From NCBI GenBank assembly GCA_025618425.1, contig CM046846.1, positions 916,001-980,000 of the forward strand: 64,000 nucleotides of DNA, read 5' to 3'. Below the pieces are notes generated by a model. That model was not told the DNA's origin. It worked only from the letters and a program-made list of their open reading frames with translations, and ran no database searches. Made by a program: the position numbers and the translations under genes. This document shows, in pieces, positions 11,119-24,000 of the stretch (position 1 is the first letter of the stretch; each line of letters begins with the position of its first letter). The stretch is from Heliocidaris tuberculata (taxonomy: Eukaryota > Echinodermata > Echinoidea > Camarodonta > Echinometridae).

Positions 11119-11776
11119 TGTGACCAGGCACCACAAAACCACCAAAAAGTCGCACTGTGAGATTTCCAGTTAGAGCTCAATAAAGGTGCTTTTGGTTGGC
11201 ATGGTGAAATTTTATTTTTGGATATTTCCTGAAAGTGTATACTTTTTTCTATGTAATCTAAAAATTTGGAGGAACCAAACAATCTAAAAGTGGTATTTTT
11301 AACAGTTTTTAGTAGACCTTTCTGTCTTCTCTGGATTGTGTTGCATTAGTTTTCTCTTTTACAACCTTGAATACATATCTCAATTTGATCTCCCATAACT
11401 TTGAAACAGAGTAAGCTATTGTATTGATATTTGGCCATTATAATGAGCAGGATATGCCTAATTAGTATGCCAAGTTTTAGGACAATTTGGTAACCCCTTC
11501 ATAGAAATTTCTATTTATTTATGAGTTATAATCCTCCTTTTATCGCCTTTGCACAATAACCTAAAATCAGAGTGCTTCAATAGACTGCAAAATTTAAACC
11601 CTTATTTCTCAAAGGTAACATTTTGAGTGACTTGGCATTCTACTCTTTGTACAGTGAGTTAGGAACATCCAATGCTAATGAGTTATATATCATTTTAAAG
11701 CTGAGAATCTCCTCTGTCAGAATCAGACTTTAACTAAAAATTCATATCTGGCATCGTTTTGTGGTGCCTGGTCACA
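11119..11776. mobile_element. 658-bp inverted-repeat MITE
   Basis: The left end TGTGACCAGGCACCACAAAA is matched by its exact inverse at the right end (about 11756-11776). The AT-rich interior has no ORF. Target duplication is not obvious because AA flanks both sides. Superfamily unknown. Confidence 0.75.
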
Positions 11777-12079
11777 AATACATAATTTCCATAACAGATG
11801 ACCTTTATGACTATTTTACAGAACTTTAAGAAAATTCAAGTGTGTGATGTTACTAAGAATATGAAATTTATGAATGTTTCTGACCATCTCATCACCATTA
11901 GATTTTAGTTTCCCATCCATATTAGGTAAATACTCTTTGTCAGTGTATGTTGCTTCAACGACTGATTGCTTTGCACATATCTTTCTGTGACCATGATGAT
12001 GCAGGAAGTTCTTAGAAATAGGCCACTGAACATTTTGACTTTTTGGCCTACCATGCATGATCATCTTCATGTGAAAACA

Positions 12080-14400
12080 GCAATAATACTAATAATGCCC
12101 ATTGGTGCGTGCGCAAATTTGAAAGTTTGATGCGCGCGTAATTACTCGCAAGCTTGCAGATAAATCTTATAATTTTTAAAAAAATGTTCAGTAAGTATAT
12201 TAAATAGGATGGTGTATTGTTCCATAGCTTTGAACCATTTAATTTGATCGAGTTTGAAGAAAGCATAGTTGTTTTTAAAAATGGTGGACGGAAATGTTTG
12301 TTATTTCAGGTATAATGCGAGTGTATGGATTCCGCAGTATAAAACATATCATTGAAAACCAGTGGCAGGACCTGCTTATGGTACTTATACATGAATATAG
12401 TAGTTTGGTATTTAACAGCGTCTGGGAGTCGTAGGATCGAGATTTAAGCGCTTGAAAAGAGGAGCTGTATGTGCATGGAAATCAGCATGTGTAAGAATGC
12501 GGATTACCTTCTTTTGCAGGATCAATGTATGGCCCAAAACTGAGGAGGATGCCCTGCCTCATAAAATATTAGCATAATTCAAGTATGGAAAAATTAATGT
12601 ATTATACAGTATATAGAGTGTTTTAGAGGTAATACATGAGATAAGATAATTTGCATATAACACCACAATTTCTTGACAACACCTGATTAAGACTGTCTAT
12701 TTGATTTTTCCAATTTAGATTCTTATCAATAACCACACCAGGAAATTTCATGTAATCGACCCTCTCAGTGGGATTCAAGTTAATAAAAATATCGTTGTTA
12801 TGAATGGATTCTCAGTTGGGACCAAAATTCATGAGTTTAGTCTTTTGAATATATAGAGAGAGTTTGTTGGCTTGGAACCGCTCTATTAAATTGGCAGGAT
12901 TGTTGTTGATATCTCTTTTAAGTTTCTCTGTATCTTTATTAAAGGAAACCAAAACCCAAGGAGAGAATCAATGTTATTGAAAGTGAAAATTCAGAGAAGC
13001 ACTTTACAAAAAGTTTCATTAAAATTGGTTAAAAAATGAGAGAGTTATGGAAGTTTGAAAAGTCTCGTTTTACTTTCTATGGGGATCCTCAAATTTGCAA
13101 AATTGCTTCAAAATGGCTGATTTTGTGAACAACTCTCCATTTGTTTTGTACACAGATTTTCAGATTTTCCCCATTATCTTTCAAGGTGCAGTTAATGTCC
13201 TTCTGAGCTCAACATACATGTATATAATGGGAAAATGTATTTCACATCACATATGTCGAGTTCAGGAGGAGACAAGGAGCACCCTGAGAGATAATGGGGA
13301 AAATCTGCAAATTTGTGTACAAAACAAATTGAGAGTTATTCACAAAATCAGCCATTTTGAAGCAATTTTGCCAATTTGAGGATCCCCATAGAAAGTAAAA
13401 CGAGACTTTTCAAACTTCCATAACTCTCTCATTTTTTAACCAATTTTAATGAAACTTTTTGTAAAGTGCTTCTCTGAATTCTCACTTTCCAATAACATTG
13501 ATTCTCTCCTTGGGTTTTGGTTTCCTTTAAGTTTGTATCATCTGCATATAGAAGCTCATTATTTTTAAGGATTCGTTAATATCATTAACATATAAGAGAA
13601 AAAACAATGGGCCCAGGATTGAACCTTGTGGAATTCCACATTGAACAGATGTTGGAGCAGAGGAGTGATTATTGACACATGTAAATTGCTTACGCCTTCT
13701 CAGGTAATTGTCCATTAAAGACAAAGCTGTGCCTTGAATACCATAATAGTATATTTTTTTTAGCATAATGTCAAAGTCTAGGGTATCAGATGCCTTGGAT
13801 AAGTCAATAAAAATGCTAGTGCATGATTCTTTCTGATCCAGGGCATCTGACACCCTATTCATGAAATATAAGAGTGCGTGTTCGATGGAATGATTCTTAC
13901 GAAAACCGAACTGATTCGTGTGTAAGAGTTGATTTTTTTTCAATAAAGTATGAAAGTCTCTTATGAACGATTTTTTTCTAGTATTTTGGAAATGAAAGGC
14001 AAAATTGATATGGGTCTGTAATTATTTATGTCATGCTTATCACCCTTTTTTGAAAATAGGAATGATTTTAGAGACCTTTAATTTATCTGGAAAAACACCA
14101 GTACTTAGGCATTGATTGAAAATATAACACAAAGGTTCTGCTATGAGGAAAATAACATACTTGATAACTTTCGATAGAATTCCATCGAACCCGCATGAGC
14201 TACTATTCTTCAGGTTGTTTACACATTCAGTAATTTCACTAGGTCTGGTACATGTAGGTGAAAGGAAGATCTGTTTGATGAGTTCATGACCAAGTAATCA
14301 GTGAAGGATTTCTTGTCTGAAATCTTCACTGATCTGTTTCTTTAATTTTTCTGCTTCTTTAAAAAAACCAACTTGTAATCAGGGTAGACTTTCCCTTTGA
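12080..14400 (-). pseudogene. Broken LINE (Jockey/CR1-type RT), split by a MITE
   Basis: On the minus strand, 13960-14110 gives KIIPIFKKGDKH followed by NYRPI. Then 13527-13943 gives QFGFRKNHSIEHALL, IFIDLSKA and GIPQGSILGPL. A one-base shift leads into LYADDTNL. The frame continues on the far side of the MITE with IKIQRNLKRDI, then LNYANILW and a C-terminal GSKLWNNTPSYL near 12200. Stops and frameshifts make it non-functional. It is a different family from the intact LINE at 5141-9300. Confidence 0.8.
12943..13526. mobile_element. TTAA-flanked long-inverted-repeat MITE nested in the LINE
   Basis: Terminal inverted repeats begin AGGAAACCAAAACCCAAGG and extend about 200 bp each side (for example 'caaaatggctgattttgtgaa' against its inverse at about 13336-13356). 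TTAA flanks both ends (12939-12942 and 13527-13530). Deleting the element and one TTAA joins the LINE reverse transcriptase frame as ADDTNLIKI, which is what the family needs. This fixes TTAA as the target duplication. TTAA is typical of piggyBac-like and some Kolobok elements. Confidence 0.9.
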
Positions 14401-14520
14401 AGTGTACCAATCACCTGAAAAAATAATTTGTGTACAGCTAGAAAGTATAAGATCAGTCTCAAAGAACTTTATCTTTATTTAAATGAGTATGAAGGAAATA
14501 GAGGATAACATGAAAATGCT

Positions 14521-14625
14521 TGCGCAGAACCGAACTCCGAGTTGGGTTCCGCGCGAGCCTTTATCTTGGCGAGCGTGTACGGGTGCGTCGAGTAGTCTAC
14601 TCACGAGTCGTTTTTACGGTTATAG
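14521..14625 (+). promoter_or_regulatory. CpG-rich block, candidate promoter or first exon of the death-domain gene
   Basis: About 15 CpG dinucleotides occur in about 105 bases inside CpG-poor DNA, shortly upstream of the first coding exon. A strong 3-prime splice site (polypyrimidine then ataccag) ends at 14749, so the coding exon is probably preceded by a non-coding exon. A weak candidate donor (gg|gtgcgt at 14583) lies in this block. Transcription start is not determined. Confidence 0.4.
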
Positions 14626-14749
14626 AGAGTGTAAATTAACCATGGCTCTGCTCCCATGTTATACAAAGTTGACATTGATTGGCCCTTGTGGTACATGTAA
14701 TTGTCCCATTGAAGAAACTAACATGATTTTTTTTTTCTTCACATACCAG

Positions 14750-15047
14750 TGATCAGGTAGTGAACTGAAATCCTGAAATGGCTACTCACTTGCATGATGC
14801 CTTGATAGCCGCAGACATTGAGAGAGATGCAGGAATGACCAACCCAGGAACAAGTGCATGCTTGCCAGCAGGGTTAGGAGCTCTGTGTCAAATGTTTGAC
14901 AATCATATTGCACAGCTGGGTAAGCTGAAGGAGACAACTTTGATAAATGAGCGAGAGCTATCAAGAAAAGTTTCTAGCTTGGAGCAGGAGAAGAGTGAAC
15001 TTGATGATAAGATCAGAAGATTGGAGCACGAAAATTTTCTCTTGAAG
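14750..15047 (+). CDS. Death-domain gene exon 1 coding part (residues 1-90) with short 5-prime UTR
   Basis: The acceptor is a long T/C tract then ataccag, ending at 14749. The ATG at 14778 has G at -3 and G at +4, and an in-frame TGA at 14766 supports this start. The donor is aag|gtgaga at 15048. Residues 45-90 form a heptad-like charged helix (ERELSRKVSSLEQEKSELDD), a coiled coil that probably mediates self-association. Ends in phase 0. Confidence 0.8.
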
Positions 15048-18000
15048 GTGAGATGATATTGTCTAGTCGGAAATAGGGGTCCCCGTGCACCATCGAGACA
15101 TATTTTTTAAACCTAGTTTCTGTAATGCCTGAAGTGTCTAGTTAATGAATTTTTATGTTCCCATCGCCAAATCGTGTCCCATGGGGTTCAAATTCGGCCA
15201 TTTTGGGGGGGCCATCATGGATTTTTGATGAAATTTCAAAATTAGCATATCTTTTAAACTAGGCAATATGCAAGTATAAAGAAAATAGCTCTTCTGAGTA
15301 ATATTAGTATAAGGAGTCGATTTAGTGCGTTTCTTTTGTGACATGATTAACCTGGATTCCACAAAACATCAAAAAGTGTGAAAAAGTGGTAAAGTTTTCA
15401 ATAAAAATTGGGCATACTATCGCCATTACGTTTTTCTAATAGAAAAAACATTATCCTGTTAATTTTTGCTACAGTATATTGAGAGTGATATAATCATGAT
15501 TTTCATGCATAAATGAGCACTTATACTGTAATAGTGTCCCAGTGTGGTCAGCCCAATGACACCTCTCAGATTAGGAAATATGGCATTTTTCATGCACAAA
15601 CGAGGCCCACTGGCTGTTGTGTGCGAAACCCCATAGACTTCTGTTTGTTAAAAGCGGCACGGCTGAGACACTTTACCAGCATGATTAGCAAGATTTATAT
15701 TCTGTCTACGTGCATTTATTGCAAAAAATTTCATGGATTTAAAATTATATACAGTGCTGGTCAAAAGGTTGGTACACTGTGGATTTGGTGACAAGTTTTT
15801 ACGTCAGTTTTTATTTTCCATGTAATGACCTTGGGCTTGTGACTCTCAAAGAATTTTTACAGGTTTGGATACTATAATTATAAAGATAATCCGTCTACAT
15901 AGAATGTCTTGAAACTTACACATGTATTTTTCTTTCTCCGTTTTGACTTTAAAAATTTAGACTGGCAAAAAGCAGCCTAATGATACTTGCTTTTCAACAC
16001 ACTTTATGGTCCAAAATTGAAAGAAAACTGACTCATACATTAGAGATCCCCAAAATTGACCACAGGTTGTTTTGGTTATAGCCTTGTAAATCAAATGCAT
16101 AAACCATGTCCATGTGATTGCTTTCATTAGTAATTAACTTTAAATATCCATCCAGTATTCTTACAGCAACATTCCTAAATGTCTCTTTGCCACTTCTTTC
16201 CAACTCGTCCCACCTATGCCACTTAGAGTTCAGGTACAGAAACTAAGCTCACTTAAGGCTGTTATTCCATGTTGCATCTAATTATTTTGTCATTCAATGA
16301 TCCTCATTTTTCCTGTATATTATGTAGCATGAATAAACCTCAGTTATGTATAAAACGTCAACTTAATCATCATATAAACAGCTCTAGACTATTTAATGTC
16401 CACATTACCCCCCCCCCCCTCACCCATACTTGACAGTGGGGACAATTAAAGCAGGGGACACTTGTTCACCGTCACTTTGATCACTACACACATTTGAGTT
16501 GACACGAAAATTATTAACTAGTTTTTCTCAGTGAAAGATACCAGCTTTCGTATTCTTTGGGAAATGCATAAATTGAATTTTTGTTTTCATTGTACCAGTA
16601 ACCGGAAAATTACCCCCAAGGCACATGTAAACTAAGTTTTATTGAAAGGAAGTTAAAGACCATCTTCGAACAGAAAAAAAAATAGACGAATTACACATCA
16701 ATGGAAAGCCTATAAGCTACAAAATACAACAATACCCATTTCATGCGTTTTCACTGACTACCAGGAGAGTATTTCCACACGAAACACTCGAACTTGAGAG
16801 CTTCGAAAATGGGCAACTATCGCCCTCCAAACGGGCCTCAATAGGATGACGTCATAGCATGTAGAGCCAGCTGGGTGAAAGTGTGTGCATGTGTGCCCTT
16901 ACATAGATACACTTGTGGGGTACAGAGAACAAAAGAGCACAATGATGGCCTTTATTCCGTCATGCTTGTGGGGTACAAAATACAATAGGAGAAGTGCTTG
17001 TGGGGTACAAAGTACAAAATGAGAAAACAATACAGTTCCCCACAAGTCAATGTGTGTGAGGGTGTGTGTGTGTTTACATTATGGATTATACGAAGTCATT
17101 ATTTATTTCTGTTTGTGTATTCTTTATCGTGTTGTCACACATGCATGGGGTAGGTTGGGATAGGTGGGGACTAGGCTCCTTGAAGTTTTGGAAGGGATGG
17201 GGTAAGATAGGTTGTAGCGGGAGGGAGGGTTGGGGTAAGATAAGTGGTTGTTGGGGTGTGTTTGGTCTGTGTGAGCAGTGTAGTCTGAATGTTGCGTTGA
17301 CGGTTCCCTGCATCTGTCCGCATTCTGGCTTGAAATTCTCGACTAACGTTCACTTGCATATCGCTTACTCTTGGAGAGCTGTAGGATGTGTGGGAGAAGG
17401 GATCTCTAATACGCTGATTTCTACTGTAAATACTTTGTCATTTTTGAGATGCATTGTTGCGAATGACACTGTGCTAAATGGATAGTTCGTCACAACTTAC
17501 GTTACTTTCTTTAAACGTTCGCGGGATAAGAGATAGAGCTAAAAGGAAAAATGTTTTTGAATGGTGTAAAAGTAAAGGAAGTGATATTGTTCTCCTACAA
17601 GAAACTTACAGTACAGTCGATGTAGAGGAAAGGTGGAAATTAGATTGGGGTGGGCCTATGTTTTTCAGTCATGGATCAAACCATAGTAGAGGTGTTTTGG
17701 TTTTATTATCTTTAGATTTAAAGTTAAAAATTGATAATGTTACTGTGGATGATGAAGGACGATATGTTATACTTAAAGGAGAATCACGAGGGGTCAAATT
17801 GTTGATAGGTAATTGTTATTTCCCCACAAGGGACAGAGAAAAAATGCAACTTGAATTTTTGGAAAAGTTAAACACTTGTATTTCTAAACAGTTTGAACCG
17901 TCTCAATTATTTTTTCTGGGCGGAGATTTTAACACAATAATGAATGGAAGTTTGGACTACATGGGACCAAGAAATGTCACAAAAAATAAATATAATGAGA

Positions 18001-21000
18001 ATTTTGAAGATTTTCTCAGTAGATACAATTTAGAAGATATATGGCGAAAGAGAAATCCAAACAAGAAGCAATTTACATTTAGGCAAAAGTGGCCGATTAT
18101 TCAAAGTCGTCTCGACTATTGGTTCGGCTCATCTAAATTATTAAAACTTGTAAGCAAATGTGATATTTTAACGTCGATTACCCCTGATCACTCAGGTATT
18201 TTGTTACAGCTTAAGCATTTGGTGGACAATTACTGCTTTGGTAAATCGTATTGGAAATTTAATAACAGTTTATGTGCAGATCAAGTGTTTGTAAATTTGT
18301 TAAATGATAAAATAATTGAATGGAAAGAACAATTGGTAAATGATATAACAGATAAACTACTCTTTTGGGACTTTTTGAAAATGAAAATGAGAGAATATAT
18401 TATTAGGCACTCAAAAGAAAAAGCAAAGCGTAGAAGACACGAAGTTGAAAAATTGGAAAGGGAAATTAATACGTTAGAACATCAATTACTTACTTCACCT
18501 ACAACAGCCATAGTTAGTGAAATTGAAGAGAAAAAGTGCATGCTGAATAAAATTCAGGAGTATTCTCGTAGCAGAGTTTAAGAATTAGATCGAGAGCTGA
18601 ATGGTGTGAGGATGGAGAAAAGAAAACACAGTATTTTGAACAGTTGTTAAAGTCTAATAAAAATAAAAGTGTGATAAGAGAAATATATGATAAAGATCGG
18701 GAAAAAATAAAAAATGATAACGAAATATTGAAGATTATTAAATCATTTTATGAAAAATTGTACTCTAATAAAGATTTAATTTTGGATGAAAATTCGTTAT
18801 TTTTTATTAATCTCCCAAAATTAAGTAAAGAGAATAAGTATATATGTGAAGGTAAAGTGACTAAGAATGAATGTTATAATGTGTTAAAAGAAATGAAATC
18901 CAATAAATCTCCGGGAAACGACGGTTTTACCGTAGAATTTTATTTAACCTTTTGGCCTACTTTAGGGGATATATTAGTTGAAACATTGAATGAAACTTAT
19001 AACAGGGGGGAATTATCGACGTCACAAAAGCAAGGCGTTATTACATTAATAGAGAAGGAGGGTAAAGATACAATGTACATTCAAAATTATAGACCGATTA
19101 CGCTGTTGAATGTGGATTACAAGATTTTATCTAAGGTATTAGCAAAAAGAATAAAAAAGGTATTAGGTGAAATAATTCATTATGATCAAGTAGGTTATAT
19201 AGAAGATAGAAATATTGGAGAAGCTGTTAGGTTAATAGATGATATGCTATTTCATTCTTTAAATCAAACAAATGGTTTTTTGGTCACAGTGGATTTTGAA
19301 AAGGCATTCGATTCTGTAGCTCACAATTTTCTGTCCAAAGTTCTGGATTTGTTTGGGTTTGGCGATTCTTTCCGATCTTGGATTAAGGTGTTATATACGG
19401 ATATAAGCAGTTGTGTAATGAACGGTGGGCGTTCGACTGGGTACTTTGATATCAAACGGGGGGTCAGACAGGGTGATCCATTATCTCCCTATCTGTTTTT
19501 GTTAGCCATAGAAACACTTGCGCAGGTAATAAGGAAAGACAATAACATTAAAGGAATTCAATTTGGGAAAAATGAGATTAGACAAATACTTTATGCAGAT
19601 GATATTTCTTTATTTGTACAAGACAAACCCTCGATTGATAGGTTACAGATTATTTTTGAAGAATTCGAGAAAATTAGTGGTCTCAAAGTTAACAAAGGAA
19701 AGACTAATTTTATGTGGATGGGTAAGAATTGTGATAGACCGGATATAGCCTTGTTTGGCAACCTTGTTCAGGAAGTTAAAATTTTGGGTGTTTATTTTTC
19801 CATGAATGTTAGAAAAAAAGAGGATTTGAATTATAAAGAGATATTAAGTAAAATTAAAAGGCTTTTAGGGTGGTGGAAAGAACGGGATTTAACACTTATG
19901 GGGAAAATACACCTGATCAAAACATATGCATTATCAAAACTTAATTATGTTTCGTCACTCATAGTGGTTCCTCAGTGGATATTTTCTGAAGTAGAAAAGA
20001 TTACTTTTGAATTTCTGTGGCGTGGAAAAGACCGAATAAAAAGAAAAATAATGTATCAGGATTATGTAAATGGTGGCTTAAAAATGACAAATTTCAAGCT
20101 GTTTGTCAAGACACAACGTATTATGTGGTTTAAACGCTTATTATATGGAGAAAAGAATGCAGGGTGGAAATTGTATTTTGATTACTGCTTTAGATCAGTT
20201 GGGGGAAGATTTGTTTTTAAATGTGATTTTGATTTTGATTTTGATTTTGATTCGTCCATTTTGAGATTGGGTGCTCCACCATTTTATTTGGAAATGATAA
20301 AAGTTTGGCAGGATATGGAAAAATGCAGGAATGTTGAAAGTGATGTTATAAATCCAGTAATATTTAATAATAGAAATATACGTATAAGAGATAAAACATT
20401 TTTTTATAGTGATTTATATGATAGTAGCATATGCCAGCTAACAGATATTTACGATAATGGACATGTGAAGCCGGTGGCATACTTTCAAAGTCTTGGTATT
20501 AACGGAGACGGTTTGCTTAAGATAAACGATATAATTAGTGCTATACCAATGAATTGGAAGGATACTGAAGCCATAGACAGATTTCAGCAAGTTGATTTAA
20601 CAAATTTTAATATAATCTTGAATATTTTTGAGCAGAAATCTAATTTTCAATACATAAAATCTAGGAGAATTTATGAACATTTTGTCAAAGAGTTGCAAGA
20701 CACTTATAGTATACAGATAAGGGATGGTCACAACAACTTTGATTTTACGGATAAGGAATTGAGGGAAATATTTGTCAGACCGAGAAGTTCAACTCTGATT
20801 TGGAAATGCAGGGAATTTCAGTTTATGTTAGTACACGGGGTCGTATATACCAAAGAACAGCTTATGAAATTTGGTTTTGTAGCTGATAACCTATGCTCCT
20901 TTTGTCAACTTGAACCAGAGACATATTCGCATTTATTTTGGCAGTGTGACAAGGTTAAACAGATATGGAAATTTGTGATTGAACATTTTGATATAGCTGA

Positions 21001-24000
21001 ATTGAAAAATATGAATTGGCAAGAAATATTTTTGGGAATCACGGGTAATTCTGATAGATCTAAGTGTGTAAATAGTCTGATGATTTTGTTGGAATATACT
21101 ATTTTCAAATCTAGGTCAGAAAATAACTTGCCAACCAGAGAAAAGATAGTAAAAATTATTTCGGAATTTATAGAGGATGAAAAAACTCTAGCGTCAAAAG
21201 CAGGTAGACTGCATTTGCATTTACGAAAATGGGAACAGATAAAAAATATTCAAGTCAGGTATGTGGACTGGAGGGGGGAACCTGAGACGATGTAGTATGA
21301 ATAGGTGGATGCGTATGGGTGTTTTTTTTTTTTGTGTGTGTGTGTGTGTGTGTATGCGTGTTGTGTGGATGGTGGGGTGTTTGTATGCTGTGATATGGGT
21401 TAAGTAGGGGGACGAGGGGGGGGGGGGGGGGGGGGGGGAGGGAAGTAGGTAGAATAAGGAGTCTAGAGTAAGAATGAATTATGTTATACAGTCTGATATT
21501 CATTGTCTTCGTCTTTTTTTTTTCTTTTTTAATGATTACATTTCATTCAATGATATTTTTGTTGTAAATGCCTTGTTTCAATGATTTTATCGAGTGTTAT
21601 TTGTTGTATACATTCAAGACGAATGTTATGTTATATATAATAAAGATTACTGAAAAACAAAAAAAAAAGTTTGCACGTGAAAAGTCCGATTTGACTACAA
21701 TTCTTTCATTGTTATAAAAGTAACGAATTCGTATTTCTTTGAACAATTTGCCCATGAAAATGTAACATTGAATTACGTGTTTCGTGCTAATTTGAGCGAG
21801 ACCTGCACTTCTTACTACTGAAACAGGAGTTTTGTCGTCGACATCTCAGGCAGCTCTAACTTAACTTCTGAAGAGTGAAGGTGCGTACCGGGATCTACAG
21901 CTCGCTCCGGGCCGGGCTGGGCGCGGGCGGGCTGGTGCACATCGGGTCGATCGGTTACTTGCTCTTAATTTGTCATGTTTGTGTGCATTTGCAATAGTGA
22001 GTCTATAGATCAACAATTAGCTGCTATTTACTTTCTTATAATTTTAGGTTAGAATGTGGCTTATATTCGTGCGTTTCACTTTCAGACAATAGTGGCAATG
22101 TAAGCTTTATAGATCTTACATCACGATCTACGCAGTTTATGTTTTGTTTTTGTTCTAAATCTATTCCTACTAACTTAGTTAGCATGGTTATTTGTTATTT
22201 AGATCTGACTAACTGGGTTGTAGCCGTACTACCGTAGGCTGTACTTCTGCAGCAAACTTCTGACTCAATGTTGATGAAAAAATGAAAATTTATACTCTTC
22301 CGGGCAAAATTCAATCAGAATCGGAGTGTGAACTTGAGAGAACAAGACAGACATGATTTAATGAGAGGCACATCCCTGCAGCGTTTGCCCGGTGCGGCCC
22401 GGCCTCGATCAGGGCTGAATAGGCAAAGCCGGCCGAAGAGAGCGATATGGGAGTTCACTAAAAATTTTGCCTATAATTATAATGATGTCGCAACTTGCGA
22501 GAATCAAAGGATCAGAATATATTAAATAAAACAATGCCGGCAACAGCATCAATCGCTGTAAGATACAATAAGAAATCTTATCAATCCTCGATATTTCTAT
22601 ACCTATGGACTCTGTTTTCACCGTTCGGGTGTCCAACATGAGCATCCCCGACATTATCTCCCAGCTCTCCGCGGGGCAATGGCTCGTACTCCCTTGCTAC
22701 AATATGCTGCCTTGCACCTGCAGCAACACCATCTTCATCATCATCACTGCTGTCACTAGTCTCGGGATCACTATTGTCTTCTTCATTGGTTTCCTCTCTA
22801 TTCGCATCTTCTTCACCTAATCGTCTTGGTTTTCTTCAAGAACTGGTGACGCCATCCCAAATAAACGATTTAAAACTTTCATAAACTTTCTCAAACAATT
22901 ACCTCGCGCACATTTGTTATTTGCATGGCTGGCCGGTCGCGACGTATAATCGAGCTTGGCTGCTCTACATGTGATGACGTCATCACTATAGCGACTTATT
23001 TGTCATCTGTTGACCCCGAATTCAGAGGGGGCTGAAAATGAAGTCTTTATCTGCTTATTGTACAATAACGAAATGAAACATAAGTTGTATATGTATGTTT
23101 TCGTATTCTACGTCCAATCAGCTTTCCATTGATATATAGCTGTATTTTCATCGGAGAAGGTCTTTAAATAATTGACACTGTTGGTGTGTTCTGTCTCTGG
23201 ACAATAACACCAAACAGCTTGTGTTAGAAGAGTTGAATAGGAAGGCCTATTTAACTACATCCCATAACATTTGTACTAGAATACTGAATAGACATTTCAA
23301 GTAATAATTGCTCTGAAATAACATATTGCTACTTTGGACAATTCAACAAATTCTTTGTTTTTCTTTCAATTTTGAAGAGAAAAGTACTTTCAAATGGCAT
23401 ATATTGTTTGTCATTTTTCGTTAGTTGTGGGGATTTGACCAAGCACGGTTGAAGTAAATGACACCTTAATGTATCAAAACATATCTTATAATAAACATGT
23501 AATCTGTAACCAAACATTTTTCAGGGCCCAGGCAAGCTCATTATGTGGAGAATAGACATTGAACATGTTGAAGAAAAAAAAAAATTCTGAAAATTCAAGG
23601 TGTACCAAAACTTTTGACCAGCACTGTACATTTAGTACTTTATACCATTCGATGTTTTAAAGGTAACAGATAGTTTTAGGAAGCCCTCAAAAACTTTTCG
23701 TGAGATTTCTTTGATTTTACTTAATAGATAGCAGGGTACTAACATAACTAAGATACTGTGAAGTTTTTTCCTCCTCAAGTGAAATATTTATTGAATGAGA
23801 GGTGAAAAGTAATAAAAATCCCTGGCCCCCAAAATAGGGGATGTAAATTCAAACAACGGCCACACACACTACTCACATGAGGATTGCTGTGTGTATAGAA
23901 TACGCTACACATAGTGCGAAACGCTGGGTTTATTGTGCGGGTAACCTTTGGGTGGATATGGTCTTAGCGTGAGGCAGTGAAAAGCCGTTACCAAGCGTTT

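Larger units (their letters stand above)
17035..21668 (+). mobile_element. L1/Tx1-type LINE with poly(A) tail
   Basis: The ORF2-type coding region (17478-21295, one frameshift) is followed by a 3-prime UTR with GT and G microsatellites, an AATAAA at 21639-21644 and an A-rich tail at 21653-21668. A G/T-rich leader (about 17035-17477) precedes the ORF. No ORF1 is recognisable upstream and target duplications were not found. The tail and the C-terminal CCHC motif fit the L1/Tx1 group. Confidence 0.8.
15752..23626. mobile_element. Segment bounded by Tc1/mariner-type termini, with a LINE nested inside
   Basis: The left end CAGTGCTGGTCAAAAG-TTGGTACAC and the inverse of CAGTGCTGGTCAAAAGTTTTGG at the right are each flanked by TA, the Tc1/mariner target. 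A second, diverged inverted pair lies inside: about 16650-16870 against 22940-23175, sharing 'tcaatggaaagc', 'atgacgtcat' and 'catgtagagc'. The two halves are unequal (about 0.9 and 0.45 kb outside the inner pair), so other insertions or deletions have occurred. A Tx1-like LINE occupies 17.0-21.7 kb. No transposase was found. Whether this is one large element or two solo ends is open. Confidence 0.6.

Noticed and set aside
17066..17485. ORF1 of the Tx1-like LINE
   Set aside because: The 139-codon frame is rich in G, W and C from G/T-rich DNA. It has no coiled-coil, RRM or zinc-knuckle pattern and overlaps the ORF2 start only by chance.
15752..23626. Autonomous Tc1/mariner with its own transposase
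   Set aside because: No DDE transposase reading was found on either strand between the ends. The only long ORFs belong to the nested LINE.
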